From JAHJDS01 sp964569795 (GTDB lineage Bacteria; Desulfobacterota; Desulfarculia; Desulfarculales; JAHJDS01), in contig CAZMVB010000002.1 of NCBI GenBank assembly GCA_964569795.1, positions 62,001 to 126,000 on the forward strand: 64,000 nucleotides of DNA, in the 5' to 3' direction. The position numbers and the translations under genes were made by a program. Every line of letters begins with the position of its first letter. The stretch's first letter is position 1. Positions 35,254 to 44,647 of this stretch are shown here, in pieces. The notes under the pieces are model-generated. The model did not search any database. It saw nothing but the letters and a program-made list of their open reading frames with translations, and had not been told where the DNA came from.

Positions 35254-37864
35254 CGAGCACCTCTCGTAACATGGTTAACATGTCCGTCAGGCGGTGGGGT
35301 TTGCCCAGAAACCCCTTGGCCCCGGCCTCGAGGATCTTTTTCACCTCGCCCTCGGCGGTGTAACCGCTGACGACCAGCACCTTGGCCGCGGGGTCGGTCG
35401 CGAGGATCTGTTTCAGGCAGGCATAGCCCCCCATGCCGGGCATGCTCAGGTCCAACATTACGGCGTCGATCCGGCGGTCCGGATCGAGGTGAATGTCCAG
35501 GGCCTCTTCACCGGTGGCGGCGGTCAGAACAGAGTAGCCGTGTGCCTCGAGGATCCGTCGGGCGACCTCCAGCACCGCCGCCTCGTCGTCCACGACCAGG
35601 ACGGTTTCATCTCCACCCGGTGGATCGACCCGGCCGTCGAGGACGCGCCCGGTGTCCGTTCCGGCCGTATCGGCCGCCGGCAGGTAAATTTCGAATCGAG
35701 TCCCGGTCTCGGGCCGGCTGTGGCATTGGATGCAGCCGTCATGGGCCTTGATGATGCCGTAAACCGTGGACAGGCCCAGGCCCGTGCCCCGGCCCGGCCC
35801 CTTGGTGGTAAAAAAGGGTTCAAAGGCGTGCTCCAGGGTTTCCGGGTCCATGCCCCGGCCGGTGTCGGCCACGCCCAGGTGAACGTAGGCGCCTGGATTC
35901 AGGTCGGGAAGGGATCGGCAAAACGAGGCATCGAGGTCCACGTTGTCCGCCTCGATGAGCAGATTGCCCCCGTCGGGCATGGCGTCCTTGGCGTTGGCCC
36001 CGAGGTTCATGATCACCTGCTCGATGTGGGTCGGATCCCCCAGGATGGACCTCAGGTCCGGGGCCAGCCGGGTCTCGATTCGAATCATCTTGGGCAGGGT
36101 TTTGCGGAGCAGGTCGGCGACCTGGCCGAGTTCCCGGGCCAGATCGACCGGTCCGGAGGGACGGTCCACCCGGCGACTGAAGGTCAGCACCTGGCGGACC
36201 AGGGCGCCGGCGCGCTCCACGGACCGCTCCATCTGCTCGACGTAATTGAGGACGTTCCGGGGATTGTCGCTGACCCGGATGAGCTGGAGGTAGCCCCCCA
36301 TGGCCTGGAGGATATTGTTGAAGTCATGGGCGATGCCGCTGGCCAGGGTGCCGACGGCCTCCATCTTCTGGGACTGGAGGAGCTGTTCCTCCAGGAGCCT
36401 GACCTCCTGCTCGGCCAGGATGCGGTCGGTGACGTCCCGTCCCGTGGCGCTGACAAAGACCAGGCCCGATTCATCCTCGACCAGGCCGGCCCGATACTCG
36501 ATATAGCGCTCGGCGCCATCGGGGGCCTGGACTCGGACCACGCCTTCATCCCGGCCCCCGGCGGTGATCCGGGCCAGGTACTCGTCCAGGGACCAGTCCT
36601 TTTCGGCCGGCGACAGGACCTCGGCCACGGACCGGCCCGCCAGTTCCTCGGGCGTCTGGCCGAACATGGCGGCCACGGCCCGATTGAGGCTCAATACCCG
36701 GCCCTGCAGGTCATGGGTCAGGATGTAGTCGGTGATGCCGTCGAACAGGTCCCGGTAGCGCTTTTCCGACCGGCGCAGGTCCTTGGCGGCCTGTTCCCGG
36801 GCGGTGATGTCTTCGTAAATGATCAACTGCTCCCCGGAGGCGAGGCCGACCGACCTGAAGTTGATCAGCTTTTCGGTCCCGTCGCGGGCCGTCACCCAGA
36901 AGACGCGGATCCGGGACTTTCCCGGGCCGGCCCCATCCCTGTCGGCCCGCCAGGTGTCGAGCACCTGTTTCCGATAGGCCGGGTCGGGAAAGGCCAGCTC
37001 GAACCAGGACCGGCCGTTGGACACCTCCTTGAGGGAATAACCAAAGAGCTGCTGAAACATCTGGTTGACGTACAGGTATTGCCCGCCAGGTGAAATGAGG
37101 GCCACACCCAAGGGCGCCTCGTCCACCAGGACCCGGAAGCGCTCCTTTTCCTCGAGGGCCTCGGCCTCGGCCCGCCGCCGCTCCTCGACCTCCCGCCTCA
37201 GCCACCCCAAGGCCGTTTTTTCCTGCCCCAGGGAGGCGGCCAGCCCCCGGGCCAGGACCGCCGCCGACACGGCCATCAGGGCGTTGAGCAGGACAAAATT
37301 GACGGACAATACCGCCCAGCGGAGCCAGGGCTGGGGGCCGACCGTGGGCCAGGGCGACAGACCGCCGGCCACCAGTCCGCCCAGCACGATCAGGGTCAGG
37401 GCGTTCAGGACCACGGCCGCCACCGCGGCCCGGATACCCAGGAGTAAACCCGCGGCCACCCCAAAGGCGAACAACCAGATCGGACCGCCGGAATACGGGC
37501 CCAGATGCCCCAAAATGACCACGGCGATGAGGTAAAACAAGCCCAGGGTGACCGTCGCCCGAATCCGGAAGCTGATCCTGCGCCACCAGATCAAGGCGGC
37601 CACGGCCCAGGCCGTGGCCGCGGTGTCCACCGCGGCCAGGAACCAATACCCCTTGGACAGGATGTAGATCATGCTCGGGACAAAGGCCAATCCCCCCAAA
37701 AAGACCGCGGTCAGGTAAAAGGCCCTCAGGATGCGGTCGCGCCAGTACTCGAGACCCGGTTGCGGGGGACCATCCGGCCACAGGGAGTGGCCGGTGAGGC
37801 GGGGAGGGGTTCCCGGGTCAGGGCCCGGGGACACCCGTTCCTTTGGCAGACGGGAAGGCTTCAT
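35234..37864 (-). CDS. Membrane hybrid sensor histidine kinase with C-terminal receiver
   Basis: About 876 aa. The N-terminal region has roughly six hydrophobic helices (about residues 45-210), then two PAS domains, then HisKA with LASGIAHDFNNILQAMGG. The ATPase has NLGANAKDAMPDGG (N-box) and DTGRGMDPETLEHAFEPFF with GTGLGLSTV. The C-terminal receiver has VLVVDDE and phospho-acceptor Asp in VMLDLSMPGMGG. ATG 37864 is used although GGGGG is almost adjacent; a TTG ten codons earlier is the alternative. The input signal is unknown. The downstream genes are a second kinase and rubrerythrin, hinting at redox sensing. Confidence 0.85.
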   Translation of the reverse strand: MKPSRLPKERVSPGPDPGTPPRLTGHSLWPDGPPQPGLEYWRDRILRAFYLTAVFLGGLAFVPSMIYILSKGYWFLAAVDTAATAWAVAALIWWRRISFRIRATVTLGLFYLIAVVILGHLGPYSGGPIWLFAFGVAAGLLLGIRAAVAAVVLNALTLIVLGGLVAGGLSPWPTVGPQPWLRWAVLSVNFVLLNALMAVSAAVLARGLAASLGQEKTALGWLRREVEERRRAEAEALEEKERFRVLVDEAPLGVALISPGGQYLYVNQMFQQLFGYSLKEVSNGRSWFELAFPDPAYRKQVLDTWRADRDGAGPGKSRIRVFWVTARDGTEKLINFRSVGLASGEQLIIYEDITAREQAAKDLRRSEKRYRDLFDGITDYILTHDLQGRVLSLNRAVAAMFGQTPEELAGRSVAEVLSPAEKDWSLDEYLARITAGGRDEGVVRVQAPDGAERYIEYRAGLVEDESGLVFVSATGRDVTDRILAEQEVRLLEEQLLQSQKMEAVGTLASGIAHDFNNILQAMGGYLQLIRVSDNPRNVLNYVEQMERSVERAGALVRQVLTFSRRVDRPSGPVDLARELGQVADLLRKTLPKMIRIETRLAPDLRSILGDPTHIEQVIMNLGANAKDAMPDGGNLLIEADNVDLDASFCRSLPDLNPGAYVHLGVADTGRGMDPETLEHAFEPFFTTKGPGRGTGLGLSTVYGIIKAHDGCIQCHSRPETGTRFEIYLPAADTAGTDTGRVLDGRVDPPGGDETVLVVDDEAAVLEVARRILEAHGYSVLTAATGEEALDIHLDPDRRIDAVMLDLSMPGMGGYACLKQILATDPAAKVLVVSGYTAEGEVKKILEAGAKGFLGKPHRLTDMLTMLREVLDDNGRP

Positions 37865-38016
37865 CCCCCTGGTGTGTACCAAGAAATGTGCCAAGCTGCT
37901 CTAAATGTTATTAAGTTATAATTTCAATATGTTGACTATCGGGAAACCGGCTGGCAACGGTTCCTGTCCGGTATGACCGCACAGAAGTGTCCGACATTGA
38001 CGGACAGGGCCGCGCC

Positions 38017-39414
38017 TCAGAACGAAATATCGTATTTGCGCAGCAGTTCGTAGAGGCGGGAGCGCTGGATCCCGGCCAGGCGGCAGGCCTCCTGGGGATT
38101 GCCGCCGGCGCGGCGCATGACCTCTTGAAGGTAGGCCCTCTCCAGGCGGGCCACGCCCTGGTCCCGGTAGTCCCGCAGCAGGGGCAGGGGCTCGTCCGGG
38201 TCCCAGTCTTCCCCGGTGGCGGTCTGATCGGCCGGCCCGATGGCGGCCCGGGCCAGCTCGACCCGGAGGTGGGTGGGCAGGTGCTTGGGATAAAGGGTGG
38301 GCTCGGCCCCGGCGGCGGACAGGGCCCACTCCAGCGTGTTGACCAGCTCGCGGATGTTGCCCGGCCAGGAGTAATCCCGCAGGGCGGTCATGAACTCGGG
38401 GGAGAAGCCCTTGATACCCGTCCCGGTCCGCTGGCACAGCCGGGCGGTGTGGTGGATCACCAGTTCCTGGAGGTCTTCCATCCGGTCCCTGAGGGGCGGG
38501 ATCTCGACATGGAGGACCTGGAGCCGGAACAGGAGGTCTGACCGAAAGCGGTTCTCGGCGACCAGTTCGTCCAGGCTGCGGTTGGTGGCGGCGATCAGCC
38601 GGAAGTCGCACTCGTGTTCCTGCTTGGCCCCCAGGGGCCGGTAGCGGCCGTCTTCGAGGACGCGGAGAAAGGCCTTTTGCATGGTCAGGGGCAACTCCCC
38701 GACCTCGTCCAGGAACAGGGTCCCGCCGTGGGCCTGACTGATCAGGCCGTCCTCGTCCCGGTCGGCCCCGGTAAAGGCCCCCTTGACGTGACCGAACAGG
38801 ATGCTCTCGACCAGGTTCCCGGGCAAGACGGCGCAATCGACGACCACGAAGTCGCCGCCGGCCCGGCCCGAATTGCGGTGAATGACCCGGGCGAAGACCT
38901 CCTTGCCGGTCCCGGTCTCGCCGGTGATCAGGACGTTGGAGTCCCCGGCGGCGGCCCGGGCCAGGAGGTCCAAACAGTTCTCCATGGCCGGACCGGAGCC
39001 GACGAGTCCTTCCCGATGGAGCACGGCCGGCGTCTTGACGGTCCGCTTCTCCTCCCGGTACTGTTTGACCCGGGTCACCACCAGCCGGATGTTCTGGGGC
39101 GTGACCGGTTTTTTGAGGTAATCCCAGGCGCCGTTCTTGATGGCCAGCTCGGCTCCGTCGGCGTCGGCGTCTCCGGTGATGATGATCACTTCCGGCTGGG
39201 ATGCGGTCTGGCGCAGCTCGGGCAGGATGTCCAGCCCGCTGCCGTCGGGCAGTCGAACGTCCAAGAAGACCAGATCAAAGGCCTCGCCGCGGGCGGCCTC
39301 CAGTCCGGTCGCGGCGTCGTGGGCCGAGACCACCTCATGGCCCATCTCCCGCAGGATGCGGGACAGGACCTGACATAACGTCGGTTCGTCGTCTATGATC
39401 AGGATATTGAACAT
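38017..39414 (-). CDS. Sigma-54-dependent response regulator (NtrC family)
   Basis: This 465-aa protein has a receiver domain (phospho-Asp in LVFLDVRLPDGSG), an AAA+ domain with GETGTGKE (Walker A), the sigma-54 contact motif GAFTGA and GGTLFLDEVGELP (Walker B), and a Fis-type helix-turn-helix at the end (GGNPQEACRLAGIQRSRLY). It activates promoters of the -24/-12 type after phosphorylation. Candidate partners are the hybrid kinases on both sides. No clear -24/-12 site was found in the window's intergenic regions, so its targets are probably elsewhere. Confidence 0.93.
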   Translation of the reverse strand: MFNILIIDDEPTLCQVLSRILREMGHEVVSAHDAATGLEAARGEAFDLVFLDVRLPDGSGLDILPELRQTASQPEVIIITGDADADGAELAIKNGAWDYLKKPVTPQNIRLVVTRVKQYREEKRTVKTPAVLHREGLVGSGPAMENCLDLLARAAAGDSNVLITGETGTGKEVFARVIHRNSGRAGGDFVVVDCAVLPGNLVESILFGHVKGAFTGADRDEDGLISQAHGGTLFLDEVGELPLTMQKAFLRVLEDGRYRPLGAKQEHECDFRLIAATNRSLDELVAENRFRSDLLFRLQVLHVEIPPLRDRMEDLQELVIHHTARLCQRTGTGIKGFSPEFMTALRDYSWPGNIRELVNTLEWALSAAGAEPTLYPKHLPTHLRVELARAAIGPADQTATGEDWDPDEPLPLLRDYRDQGVARLERAYLQEVMRRAGGNPQEACRLAGIQRSRLYELLRKYDISF

Positions 39415-39493
39415 AATCTGGAAGCGACCGCCCTCTGAGATAACTATAGGGGATGTAGATCGAAAAGTGAATATTGATTATAAAAAAATAATC

Positions 39494-41878
39494 TCAGGCC
39501 CTCTGGTCCAGGATCCGACTCACCTTCCGGACCAGGGCCCGGGGGGTGAAGGGCTTGGCGATGAAGTTGAGACCGTCCAGGGACAGGCCGTGGGCCATGA
39601 CCGCCTCGTCGGTGTAACCGGACATGAACAGGACCCTGGTCTCGGCCCGGGTGCCGGTCAGTCGCTGGGCGAACTGGACGCCGCTGATCTTGGGCAGGAC
39701 CACGTCGGTCAGCAGGAGGTGGATCGGTCCGGAGTGTTCCTCGGAGATCATCAGACCCTCGCCGGCGTTGGAGGCCTCCAGGACCGAGTAACCGTGTTTC
39801 CGTAGGATCCGGGCGGTGGCCCGCCTGACGCCTCGATCGTCCTCGAGCAGGAGGATGGTCTCGGTGCCGCGGGGCAGGTCGTCCGGGGCCCCGACCTCGT
39901 CCGGACGGGGCGGCCTGCGGTCGGAGCGGGGCAGGTGTATCCGGAAGGCCGAGCCCTGGCCCGGGGCGCTGATCACCTCGACGTGGCCGCCGCTCTGCTT
40001 GACGATGCCGAAGACCGTGGCCAGGCCCAGGCCGGTGCCGTCAGCGGGGTCCTTGGTGCTGAAAAACGGTTCGAAGATGTGGGACTGGGTCTCCCGGTCC
40101 ATGCCCACGCCGGTGTCGCTGACCGACAGGACCACGCTCGGACTGGGTTCGGCCTCCAGGGGCCGGTCCGGGTCGCCGGGGGCCTGATCGAGGTTGTGGG
40201 TCTCGATGGTCAGCGTCCCGCCCTCGGGCATGGCGTCCCGGGCGTTGACCACCAGGTTGAGGACCACCTGTTCCATCTGGGCCGGATCGACGAAGACCTG
40301 GCCCAGATCCGGCTCCAACACGGTGACCAGGTCGATGTCCTCGCCGATGACCCGGACCAGCATCCGTTCCATGTTGCGGACCACCTCCCCCAGATCGACC
40401 ACCTTGGGTTCGAGGACCTTGCGGCGGCTGAAGGCCAGGAGCTGATCGGTCAGCGCGGCGCCCCGCTGGGAGGCCTGACTGATCTGCTCCAGGTCGGCCC
40501 GCATGGGATCGCTCGGGTCCACGGCCTCCAGCAGCAGTCCGCTGTAGGCCACGATGACGGCCAGGACGTTGTTGAAGTCGTGAGCCACCCCGCCGGCCAG
40601 GCGGCCGATGGCCTCCATCTTCTGGGCCTGGACCAGTTGGGCCTCGAGGTGGAGCTGATCGGTGACGTCCCGCTTGACCGACACGAAGCCGGTGATCTGA
40701 TCGGCGGCGTCGATGATCGGCGAGATGGTCGCCTCCTGCTCCATGAGCGTCCCGTCCCGGCGGCGGTTGGTGATCCGGCCGGTCCAGACCCGGCCGGCGG
40801 TGATGGTCTGCCACATCCGCTCGTAGAACCGGCGATCGTGGCGGCCGCTCTTGAGGAGGCGGGGGTTGCGGCCGACGACCTCGGCCCGGCTGTATCCGGT
40901 CAGACGCTCGAAGGCCGGGTTGACGTACTCGATGGTCCCCAGGGCGTCGGTGATGATGATGTCCTCGGCGGCGTGTTCGATGGCCGTGGCCAGCCGCCGC
41001 AGCTCGTGCTCGGCCCGTTTGCGCGAATTGATATTGCGGACCACCACCAGGATCCGCTCCCGGCCGCCGATGGTGACCGCCTTGAAGTTGATCTCGCTCC
41101 AGAACAACTGGCCGCCCTTGCGCCGGGACAGCCACTCGACCGTCTGGGCCCCCTCCTGTCTGACCCGGCGGAAGATGGCGGCCGCTTCCCGGCGGCTGTA
41201 GGGCGGCCGGCCCAGGCTGAGATCGTTGACCGAGGCGGCCAGGACCGTCTCCCGATCAAAGCCGAACATCTCCAGGACGCTCTGGTTGGCGTCCAGGATC
41301 CGGCCCGTCCGGGCGTCCACGATGAAGATGGCCTCGCCGGTGGCGTTGAAGATCTGGCGGTACTTGCGCTCGGATTCCCCGAGGGCCTCCTCGGCCTGGC
41401 GGCGGTCGTGGACGTTGCGGGTGAAAAAGGCCAGCCGGGAGACCGAGCCCTGGGGATCACGGATGGGCCAGATGCTCGTGTCCAGGATCAGGCCGTCCGC
41501 CTCCAGATCGAAGCGCGTCCCTTTTCCGGTGGCGATGACCTCCAGGGCCTTTTCCCGGGCCGCCGCGGACAGCCATTGGGGAGACAGGTCAGAGGCCGAT
41601 CGCCCGATGAGGTCGGCGGCGGCGGCCCCCAGACGCTGGCAGGCCCCCTGGTTGACGGCCAGGATCCGGCCGCGACAGTCCAGGAGCATGGCCATGTCGG
41701 GCATGACGTCCAGCAGGGCCCGCCAGGTGGCCTCGGCCCGGGCGGCCGTGATCCGGGACGTGTCGGCCGTCTCCCGGGGAGCGGTCCGCGGGGGCCTTTC
41801 TTCCAGCTCGGCCAGCCTGGCCCGCAGGGCGGTCAGGTCCTCGATCAGCTGGGCCTTGGTCCGACTCGTATCCTTCAA
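39494..41878 (-). CDS. Cytoplasmic hybrid histidine kinase with three PAS domains and receiver
   Basis: This 794-aa protein has no membrane helices. A short coiled-coil start (LIEDLTALRARLAELEE) leads to PAS domains near 50-165, 170-290 and 295-415. HisKA has RLAGGVAHDFNNVLAV, the ATPase NLVVNARDAMPEGG and DTGVGMDRETQ, and the C-terminal receiver has phospho-Asp in LLTDVVLPKISG. The only reasonable start is TTG 41878, which has a weak ribosome site. An AT-rich inverted repeat, GATTAT and ATAATC, lies directly after the stop (39476-39493). Confidence 0.85.
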   Translation of the reverse strand: MKDTSRTKAQLIEDLTALRARLAELEERPPRTAPRETADTSRITAARAEATWRALLDVMPDMAMLLDCRGRILAVNQGACQRLGAAAADLIGRSASDLSPQWLSAAAREKALEVIATGKGTRFDLEADGLILDTSIWPIRDPQGSVSRLAFFTRNVHDRRQAEEALGESERKYRQIFNATGEAIFIVDARTGRILDANQSVLEMFGFDRETVLAASVNDLSLGRPPYSRREAAAIFRRVRQEGAQTVEWLSRRKGGQLFWSEINFKAVTIGGRERILVVVRNINSRKRAEHELRRLATAIEHAAEDIIITDALGTIEYVNPAFERLTGYSRAEVVGRNPRLLKSGRHDRRFYERMWQTITAGRVWTGRITNRRRDGTLMEQEATISPIIDAADQITGFVSVKRDVTDQLHLEAQLVQAQKMEAIGRLAGGVAHDFNNVLAVIVAYSGLLLEAVDPSDPMRADLEQISQASQRGAALTDQLLAFSRRKVLEPKVVDLGEVVRNMERMLVRVIGEDIDLVTVLEPDLGQVFVDPAQMEQVVLNLVVNARDAMPEGGTLTIETHNLDQAPGDPDRPLEAEPSPSVVLSVSDTGVGMDRETQSHIFEPFFSTKDPADGTGLGLATVFGIVKQSGGHVEVISAPGQGSAFRIHLPRSDRRPPRPDEVGAPDDLPRGTETILLLEDDRGVRRATARILRKHGYSVLEASNAGEGLMISEEHSGPIHLLLTDVVLPKISGVQFAQRLTGTRAETRVLFMSGYTDEAVMAHGLSLDGLNFIAKPFTPRALVRKVSRILDQRA

Positions 41879-42074
41879 CGTCTATCCCGCTCGTTGGGCC
41901 GATGACCGTCGGATGACGACCCGGCGTCCCGCCGGACGGTCAGCACCCCACGCTCATGGACCGAAGGTATCCGGGTCATCGGAAAATCTATCATTATCCT
42001 GCCCCGGACCGGCCGGCGGTCGTTTGACTGGCGGCCGTCCCGGTCGGGCCGGGACGCTCGGCCGCCGCCGCCCG

Positions 42075-43130
42075 CTACTGGGTCACCTGGCGGGCGATGG
42101 CGTGTTCCAGGAACAGGTCCACCAGGACCGGATCGAACTGGGTCCCCTTGGCCAGGCACAACTCGTCCACGGCCGCGTCCAGGGGCATGGCCGGCCGGTA
42201 GGGGCGATGCGAGGTCATGGCGTCAAAGGCGTCGGGCACGGACAGGATCCGGGCCTCGAGGGGGATCTGATCCCCTTTCAGGCCGTCCGGGTAGCCCCGG
42301 CCGTCCAGGCGTTCGTGATGCCCCCGGATGGCCGGCACGGCCGGCCCCAGCAGGGCCAGTTCGCCCAGCATCTTGACCGCGGTCAGGGGATGCTCCTTGA
42401 TCAGGCCGAATTCCTCGACGGTCAGCGGCCCCCGCTTGTTGAGGATCTCCTCGGGAACGGCGATCTTGCCGATGTCGTGAAGCAGGGCGGCGTACTCGAG
42501 CATCTCCAGGGCCCGTCTGTCCAGGCCCATGGCCTCGCCCAGGGCCTGACTCATCACCCGGACCCGGTTGCAATGACCGCGGGTGTAGCGGTCCTTGGCC
42601 TCGATGGCCTCGGACAGGGCCAGAATCAGGTCCAGGTTGGCCCGCTTCAGGTCCCGGGTCCGTTCGGCGACCGTCCGTTCCAGGAACTCCTGATAGGCCC
42701 GGCGCTCGACGGTGAACCGCCTCTTCTCCAGGGCGCGGGCGGCGCTGAAGGCCAGGGTGTCCAGGTGAAAGGGCTTGGTCAGGAAATCATAGGCCCCTTT
42801 TTTGAGGGCCTCGATGGCCGCTTCCATGTCGGCCATGCCGGTGATCAGAATGACCGGCAGGTCCGAGTCCTGCCGGCTGATCCGGGCCAGCAGATCGACC
42901 CCGGTCATGCCGGACATGTAGATGTCGGTGATGACCAGGTCAACGTGGTTTTCGGTCATGATTTTGAGGGCATCTTCGGCCGAGGCCGCCGACAGGCAGA
43001 CGTGGTTCTTGGCCGTGAGCACGTCCACGATCAGTTCCCGGATGGAGGCGTCATCGTCAACGACGAGGATCACCTCCTCGTCATCCAGGCGAGGCTGCTG
43101 CTCGGTGCTCACGGCCGGGCCGGAAGGCAT
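42075..43130 (-). CDS. Response regulator with HD-GYP domain
   Basis: This 351-aa protein has a receiver domain (VILVVDDDAS; phospho-Asp in LVITDIYMSGMTG), a coiled linker and an HD-GYP domain with LLHDIGKIAVP, GHHERLDGRGYPDGL and ARILSVPDAFDAMTS. HD-GYP proteins hydrolyse cyclic-di-GMP; the metal-binding HD pair, HHE and GYP are all kept. The usual VADAFDA reads VPDAFDA, a minor change. ATG 43130 is behind AGGAG. It probably links the neighbouring kinases to c-di-GMP turnover. Confidence 0.9.
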   Translation of the reverse strand: MPSGPAVSTEQQPRLDDEEVILVVDDDASIRELIVDVLTAKNHVCLSAASAEDALKIMTENHVDLVITDIYMSGMTGVDLLARISRQDSDLPVILITGMADMEAAIEALKKGAYDFLTKPFHLDTLAFSAARALEKRRFTVERRAYQEFLERTVAERTRDLKRANLDLILALSEAIEAKDRYTRGHCNRVRVMSQALGEAMGLDRRALEMLEYAALLHDIGKIAVPEEILNKRGPLTVEEFGLIKEHPLTAVKMLGELALLGPAVPAIRGHHERLDGRGYPDGLKGDQIPLEARILSVPDAFDAMTSHRPYRPAMPLDAAVDELCLAKGTQFDPVLVDLFLEHAIARQVTQ

Positions 43131-43205
43131 GTTCTCCTCAGGACGCGGGTTGAAGGCCCGAAAATCACTCTATCGTTTTGAGTTTACGACAAATGAACCC
43201 TTATG

Positions 43206-44417
43206 TCAAAGACTTGTATCCGCGGGGGATTGAACCGAATCGGATATATTCCCGGGCCATCGGCCCCGGGCCACGAAGACGTTCCGACCGCCGCTCTTGA
43301 GGCGCAGGATCTCGGTCCCGGGCAGCCCCAGGGACTCGGCCAGGGTTCGGCTCGGCGCCAGGACCGCGGTGCGCCACCCCGGAAAGCAACGGGCCAGCCG
43401 GGCCCCCAGCCGGCCGTAATACCGGCTCGCCTGGGTCGCGATCCGCAGTCGCCGGCCATAAGGCGGGTTGAGGACCACCAGGCCCGGCGGCCCCCCGGGG
43501 GCCTCGAGACCGAAAAAATCGCCTGGCCGCAGATCCAGGGCCACCCCGGCCCGGGCGGCGTTGCCGGCGGCGGCCCTCAGGGCCGGCGGATGGCGGTCCA
43601 GGCCGACGATGGGGGCCGGATGTTCGGGTTGGAGACGCTGCTCGACCAGCCGGACCAGGTGACGCCAAGTCGGCTCCCGGAAATTGGACCAGGCCATGAA
43701 GGCGAAGCTCCGGTCCCCGCCCGGGGCCAGGCCCCGGGCCCGGCGGGCGGCCTCGATCAGGAAGGTCCCCGAGCCGCACATGGGGTCCCACAGCGGCTCC
43801 CGGGGATCATACCCGGCCAGGCGCAGCACGGCCGCGGCCAGGGTCTCCCGGAGCGGCGCCTCGGCCGCTGCCAGGCGGTAACCCCGGCGGTGGAGCCGGT
43901 CCCCCGAGGCGTCCAGGCCCAGGCGCCACCGGCGCTCGCTTCGCCGCAGCAGAAGCCGCTGAACCGGCCCCTGGGCCGAAGGCCCCATCCGTTCCCGGTA
44001 AGAGCGAAGGACCTGGGTTGCGAGACGCCGGCGGGCCTCCTGATCCAGCCCCGGGCCGGTGACCGCCGCCTCGAGCCGAAACCCGGGACCCAGCACCAGG
44101 TCCCAGTCCAGTTCGGCCAGGCGGCCGGCCAGGTGCTTCAGGCCCCGGTCCCGGCAGTCCAGGACCCGCCACCAGACCCGCTCGGCCAGGGCCGATTCGA
44201 GATTGACCCGGTACAGGTCGGTGAAGCGGCCCTGAACCTCGACCGCCCCGGGCTGAATCGAGACCGGGTCGAGTCCCAGGTCGGTCAGTTCCCCGGCCAA
44301 CAAATGCTCGACGCCCCGGCCGCACCCGGCCACGAACACCTGCGGGGCGGCCCAGATCCGGCGTTTGATCCGCCGCAAAAGCGCCCGATCGTTCTCATCC
44401 ACGGTCGTTTGTTTCAT
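43206..44417 (-). CDS. THUMP-domain RNA methyltransferase (RlmL/Trm14-like)
   Basis: About 403 aa. An N-terminal ferredoxin-like/THUMP region (about 25-160) for RNA binding is followed by a Rossmann methyltransferase with DPMCGSGTFLIEAA (SAM binding) and the NPPYGRRL catalytic motif of N2-guanine/N6-adenine methylases. It resembles the N-terminal half of RlmL, which makes m2G2445 in 23S rRNA; the RlmK half is absent. ATG 44417 is uncertain: AGGAG lies immediately adjacent and a TTG four codons earlier is possible. Confidence 0.83.
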   Translation of the reverse strand: MKQTTVDENDRALLRRIKRRIWAAPQVFVAGCGRGVEHLLAGELTDLGLDPVSIQPGAVEVQGRFTDLYRVNLESALAERVWWRVLDCRDRGLKHLAGRLAELDWDLVLGPGFRLEAAVTGPGLDQEARRRLATQVLRSYRERMGPSAQGPVQRLLLRRSERRWRLGLDASGDRLHRRGYRLAAAEAPLRETLAAAVLRLAGYDPREPLWDPMCGSGTFLIEAARRARGLAPGGDRSFAFMAWSNFREPTWRHLVRLVEQRLQPEHPAPIVGLDRHPPALRAAAGNAARAGVALDLRPGDFFGLEAPGGPPGLVVLNPPYGRRLRIATQASRYYGRLGARLARCFPGWRTAVLAPSRTLAESLGLPGTEILRLKSGGRNVFVARGRWPGNISDSVQSPADTSL

Positions 44418-44647
44418 CTCCTGAACCAAGGGACAATGGTGATTCCCCGTTCCCGGCGGTTCGGCCCGATCAATTTATCATATAATGAATTTTCCAGGGG
44501 CCGAAACAACGAGAACCGCGCCCGGCGAGCGTCCGGCCGTTTGGGGAGGGCCGCCCCGGCACGGACCCGATCCCGGATCAACGAGTCGCTTGCGGCCCCG
44601 GGCCCAGGGGAGTAGAATTAGGACCACTTCAATCCCGAGGAGAACCC

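Noticed and set aside
37895..38016. Terminator after the NtrC-family regulator (TGTCCG and CGGACA at 37987-38005)
   Set aside because: Only 6-bp arms and no T-run; could be chance in GC-rich DNA.
39415..39493. Sigma-54 (-24/-12) promoter near the NtrC-family regulator
   Set aside because: No TGGC-N8-TGC pattern with correct spacing was found here or before acs (9013-9030 fails at the -12 position).
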